From Anaerolineae bacterium (GTDB lineage Bacteria > Chloroflexota > Anaerolineae > Anaerolineales > Villigracilaceae): DNA of 7,309 bases. Both the position numbers and the translations under genes were made by a program. Shown here in pieces: positions 5,275 to 7,309 of this stretch (its first letter is position 1; every line of letters starts with the position of its first letter). The DNA lies in assembly GCA_003524705.1 (NCBI GenBank), contig DQGV01000355.1:1-7309 (forward strand), in the 5' to 3' direction. The notes beneath the pieces are model-generated. The model made no database searches and had not been told where the DNA came from. It saw only the letters and a list, made by a program, of their open reading frames with translations.

Positions 5275-5294
5275 AAAAGGTCGTAAAAGGTCGT
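5275..5294 (+). repeat. Tandem 10-bp direct repeat, candidate response-regulator operator
   Basis: AAAAGGTCGT occurs twice head to tail (5275-5284, 5285-5294), perfectly conserved. A further inverted half-site, GACC, is at 5302-5305. A period of about one helical turn is what OmpR/PhoB-family dimers bind. On the minus strand the repeat replaces the -35 of the regulator's own promoter, ending four bases from the -10. On the plus strand it lies upstream of the copy B promoter. Binding by this regulator is inferred. Confidence 0.6.
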
Positions 5295-5348
5295 ATTTTT
5301 TGACCAAAATGTTACCTTTGGGGGATTAGGAAAAAAGTACCATCTCTT

Positions 5349-5354
5349 TATACT
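5349..5354 (+). promoter_or_regulatory. Probable -10 box of the SUMF1 copy B gene
   Basis: TATACT lies 25 bases before the ATG at 5380. The best -35 at 17 bp spacing is a poor TTAGGA (5326-5331), so an activator may be needed. A strong RBS, AAAGGAG (5368-5374), sits five bases before the start. Confidence 0.45.
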
Positions 5355-5379
5355 GTGGCATATCAACAAAGGAGAACCT

Positions 5380-6312
5380 ATGAAAAAATTAATTCCAATT
5401 CTTGCAATTGTGGCAATGATTGCCTCAGCCTGTGGTGCGGGTGGCGGTCAGCCGACTGCTATTCCGGTTGCAACTGCTTTCCCTACCAATACCCCACCTG
5501 CTGTTAATGCACCTGCTGAAGTGAGCAGTGGTGGAACAGCTGGTGAAGAACGCGTTTCATCTGTAGATGGGATGCCCTCTGTTTATATTCCAGAAGGTAC
5601 CTTCCGTATGGGTGGTATGGATGTAGATGCTCAAAGTGATGAAATGCCAGCTCATAGTGTCACCATGAAGGCATTTTGGATGGATAAGTTTGAAGTTACT
5701 AATGCCATGTATTTTGCATGTGTACAGGCAAGTGCTTGTGAACCTCCACAATTCTTTAAATCAGAAAGCCGTGATTCGTATTTTAATAATGCTGAATTTA
5801 ATGATTTTCCTGTAGTGTATGTCACTTGGCTTCAAGCAGATGCATACTGCAAATGGGCTGGCAGACGCCTCCCCACCGAAGCTGAATGGGAACGAGCCGC
5901 ACGCGGCGATGACTTCCGTACTTACCCTTGGGGTGATGAGCGCCCAGATAATTCACGTGGTAATTTCAACTATTTTGTTGGTGATACTACCCGTGTAGGT
6001 AGCTACCCTGCTGGTGCAAGCCCATACGGTGTATTAGATATGTCTGGTAATGTCGCTGAATGGGTTTCTGATTACTACGATGCAGGATATTATGCACAAG
6101 GCGCTTCTGTTAACCCAACAGGACCCGGCTCACGTAGTAATTACTTCAATCGTGTTTTGCGTGGTGGCACTTATCAAGATGCTTTCCAAGATGTACGCTT
6201 AGCAAACCGTGCTTCTATTCGAGGTTCTAACCCAAATGCTTCTGACCCACTCTCTACTGATTATCTTGGGGAAATTTCTCCAAAGATAGGTTTCCGTTGC
6301 GCTTCAGACTAA
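5380..6312 (+). CDS. SUMF1/FGE-sulfatase-fold lipoprotein (copy B)
   Basis: The 310-residue product has a lipoprotein signal with 'IASAC' (Cys18 lipidated), a Gly- and Pro/Thr-containing linker (about 19-60), and a SUMF1/FGE-sulfatase domain (about 62-309). Motifs include 'GTFRMGG', 'DEMPAHSV', 'FEVTNAMY', 'FPVVYVTWLQADAYCKWAGRRLPTEAEWERAARG', 'YPWGDE', 'VGSYPAGASPYGVLDMSGNVAEWVSD', 'RVLRGGTY', and 'IGFRCASD'. By hand alignment the domain is slightly more than half identical to copy A. It shares Cys114, Cys120, Cys157 and Cys307 with that copy. As in copy A, the region after 'RGGTY' ('QDAFQDVRLANR') lacks the two active-site cysteines of true formylglycine-generating enzyme. It is likely a surface protein with a binding or structural role. 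It differs from copy A in having its own promoter, a strong RBS and a terminator, so it can be expressed separately, possibly under the divergent response regulator. Confidence 0.87.
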   Translation: MKKLIPILAIVAMIASACGAGGGQPTAIPVATAFPTNTPPAVNAPAEVSSGGTAGEERVSSVDGMPSVYIPEGTFRMGGMDVDAQSDEMPAHSVTMKAFWMDKFEVTNAMYFACVQASACEPPQFFKSESRDSYFNNAEFNDFPVVYVTWLQADAYCKWAGRRLPTEAEWERAARGDDFRTYPWGDERPDNSRGNFNYFVGDTTRVGSYPAGASPYGVLDMSGNVAEWVSDYYDAGYYAQGASVNPTGPGSRSNYFNRVLRGGTYQDAFQDVRLANRASIRGSNPNASDPLSTDYLGEISPKIGFRCASD

Positions 6313-6328
6313 GTGGATAGTTGATTCT

Positions 6329-6368
6329 AAAAGTCGTCAGGACTCTTGTCTTGACGACTTTTTTGTTT
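6329..6368 (+). terminator. Rho-independent terminator of SUMF1 copy B
   Basis: An 11-bp perfect stem (6329-6339 with 6352-6362) continues inward by four pairs, one of them G-U, to a TCTT loop (6344-6347). It is followed by TTTTTTGTTT. It lies 16 nt after the stop codon. Confidence 0.95.
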
Positions 6369-6427
6369 AAGTAAAATGTTGAGTTTGTGAAGCAGGCAAA
6401 AAGTCAAGAATGAAGCGGGTTTTTATC

Positions 6428-6456
6428 TTTACGCATATAAATCGCTATGGTAAACT
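6428..6456 (+). promoter_or_regulatory. Probable promoter of the SAM riboswitch-metK unit
   Basis: The -35 TTTACG (6428-6433), a 17-bp spacer, and the -10 TAAACT (6451-6456) preceded by an extended TGG give a predicted start near 6463, about 23 nt before the aptamer. Both boxes match consensus at four of six bases. The interval 6369-6427 shows nothing else that I can interpret. Confidence 0.5.
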
Positions 6457-6485
6457 CACAACGTAAGACATAGTCCCAATAAGAT

Positions 6486-6589
6486 ACTCTTATCCAGAGA
6501 GGCGGAGGGAACGGCCCTGCGATGCCTCGACAACCGGTCAATAAAATGAATACGGTGCCAATTCCGACAGGATAGCTGGAAGATGAGAG
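6486..6589 (+). promoter_or_regulatory. SAM-I (S-box) riboswitch aptamer
   Basis: The aptamer binds S-adenosylmethionine and turns metK off when it is plentiful. The consensus is clearly readable. P1 is CTCT (6487-6490) with AGAG (6586-6589). P2 is GAGGC (6499-6503) with GCCTC (6524-6528), with the inner GGG/CCC stem (6507-6509, 6515-6517). The invariant 'GATGCCTCGACAACCGG' runs from 6521. P3 is ACCG (6533-6536) with CGGT (6553-6556), followed by 'GCCAATTCC'. P4 is TTCC (6562-6565) with GGAA (6578-6581), followed by 'GATGAGAG'. Position directly upstream of metK agrees. Confidence 0.97.
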
Positions 6590-6615
6590 GGTAACAAAAT
6601 TTTTCATTGCCCTTT
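6586..6615 (+). promoter_or_regulatory. Antiterminator helix of the SAM-I expression platform
   Basis: 6586-6594 can pair with 6607-6615 over nine consecutive pairs (two G-U). It uses the 3' strand of aptamer P1 and the 5' arm of the terminator. It can form only without ligand, which makes the switch mutually exclusive. Confidence 0.75.
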
Positions 6616-6647
6616 CTGCACGTCTGAATGGGCAATTTTATTTTCTT
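6606..6647 (+). terminator. SAM-dependent intrinsic terminator before metK
   Basis: The ATTGCCC/GGGCAAT stem (6606-6612 with 6630-6636) has a short inner TTC/GAA extension and is followed by TTTATTTTCTT. It is the off-state hairpin of the riboswitch. Confidence 0.85.
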
Positions 6648-6667
6648 GAAGGAGAAACAAAAAAACA

Positions 6668-7309
6668 ATGAGTAATACTTTTATGACTTCACAAAAACTG
6701 ATGTTCACATCAGAGTCAGTGACGGAAGGACATCCCGATAAAATTTGTGATCAAGTATCGGATGCAGTTTTAGATGCGTGTTTGGAACAAGACCCACGCT
6801 CGCGTGTGGCGTGTGAAACGGCTGTGAAAACTGGTTATGTAATGTTGCTTGGCGAAATCACAACCAATTCTCAATTTAATTATGATGAGTTGGTTCGCCA
6901 AGTTGTCAATGACATTGGTTACGACTCTAGCGAAAAAGGTTTTGATGGTAATTCTTGTGGCGTGTTAGTTGCGATTGCAAAACAATCTGGTGACATTGCC
7001 ATGGGCGTAGATAAAGCCCTCGAAGCAAAATCTGGTGAAATGACCGAAGCCGAAGTTGAATCTGTCGGTGCTGGTGACCAAGGCATGATGTTTGGCTATG
7101 CATGTAACGAAACAGATACTCTTATGCCATTGCCAATTTATTTGGCACATAAATTAAGTCGCAAACAAAGTGAATTACGAAAAAGCGGCGCCATCAAATG
7201 GTTACGCCCAGATGCAAAAAGCCAAGTGACAATTGAATATTCACAAGGCAAGCCTGTTCGTATTGATACCGTTTTGATTTCCACACAACACGCGCCTGAA
7301 GTTTCACAA
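6668..7309 (+). CDS. metK: S-adenosylmethionine synthetase, N-terminal 214 residues
   Basis: MetK (methionine adenosyltransferase, EC 2.5.1.6) makes S-adenosylmethionine from ATP and methionine in the cytoplasm. The frame runs open from ATG at 6668 to the window end; family members are about 380-400 residues, so slightly over half is present. Diagnostic motifs are '[24 protein letters not shown]' (residues 13-36), with catalytic His22 and metal-binding Asp24, the ATP-binding hexapeptide GAGDQG (134-139) followed by '[11 protein letters not shown]', and '[13 protein letters not shown]'. No residue expected in this part is missing. The N-terminus is about eight residues longer than the E. coli enzyme. 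The RBS AAGGAG (6649-6654) is 13 bases from the ATG, which is rather long, across an A-rich spacer. Expression is controlled by the SAM-I riboswitch upstream. Confidence 0.97.
   Translation, partial: MSNTFMTSQKLMFTSESVTEGHPDKICDQVSDAVLDACLEQDPRSRVACETAVKTGYVMLLGEITTNSQFNYDELVRQVVNDIGYDSSEKGFDGNSCGVLVAIAKQSGDIAMGVDKALEAKSGEMTEAEVESVGAGDQGMMFGYACNETDTLMPLPIYLAHKLSRKQSELRKSGAIKWLRPDAKSQVTIEYSQGKPVRIDTVLISTQHAPEVSQ

Noticed and set aside
6404..6668. Two overlapping minus-strand open frames of 67 and 70 codons.
   Set aside because: They cover the SAM-I riboswitch in antisense and have no protein features.

Overview
The window looks like a stretch of a Chloroflexota (probably Anaerolineae-like) chromosome. 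This is inferred from several traits seen together: surface proteins with long Thr/Pro-rich 'TPTP' linkers, lipoproteins carrying SUMF1/FGE-sulfatase-fold domains, a BTAD-type regulator, a DUF5317 membrane protein beside an NHLP-like small protein, and metK behind a SAM-I riboswitch. No mobile element, CRISPR array, tRNA or rRNA was seen.

Layout. (1) 1-335: the 3' end of a BTAD/TPR transcriptional regulator and its strong terminator. (2) 407-1389: a compact three-gene unit made of a 47-residue membrane protein (too short to be obvious), a five-helix DUF5317 protein that begins directly after the first gene's stop codon, and an 89-residue NHLP-clan-like protein that overlaps it by ATGA. A structured 3' region and a strong terminator follow (1390-1523). 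(3) 1531-2163 on the minus strand: a single-pass membrane protein with an extracytoplasmic PKD domain. It has a good promoter and a Shine-Dalgarno that moves its start inward to a GTG. (4) 2317-4512: a membrane-anchored C39-like cysteine peptidase with a TPR tail, followed after 9 nt by a SUMF1-like lipoprotein. (5) 4547-5230 on the minus strand: an orphan OmpR-type response regulator. (6) 5380-6312: a second SUMF1-like lipoprotein, paralogous to the one on the other side of the regulator, ending in a textbook terminator. (7) 6428-7309: promoter, SAM-I riboswitch with a mutually exclusive antiterminator/terminator pair, and the first 214 codons of metK.

How the parts may work together. Regions 3-6 encode envelope proteins plus a regulator. 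The intergenic region between the regulator and the second SUMF1 gene holds two perfect 10-bp direct repeats directly upstream of a consensus -10 for the regulator. This suggests autoregulation and perhaps shared control of the divergent lipoprotein gene. Both SUMF1-like proteins appear to lack the two copper-binding cysteines of true formylglycine-generating enzyme, so they are more likely binding or structural proteins than sulfatase-activating enzymes. The 407-1389 unit is the least understood part of the window. metK is ordinary housekeeping under S-adenosylmethionine feedback.
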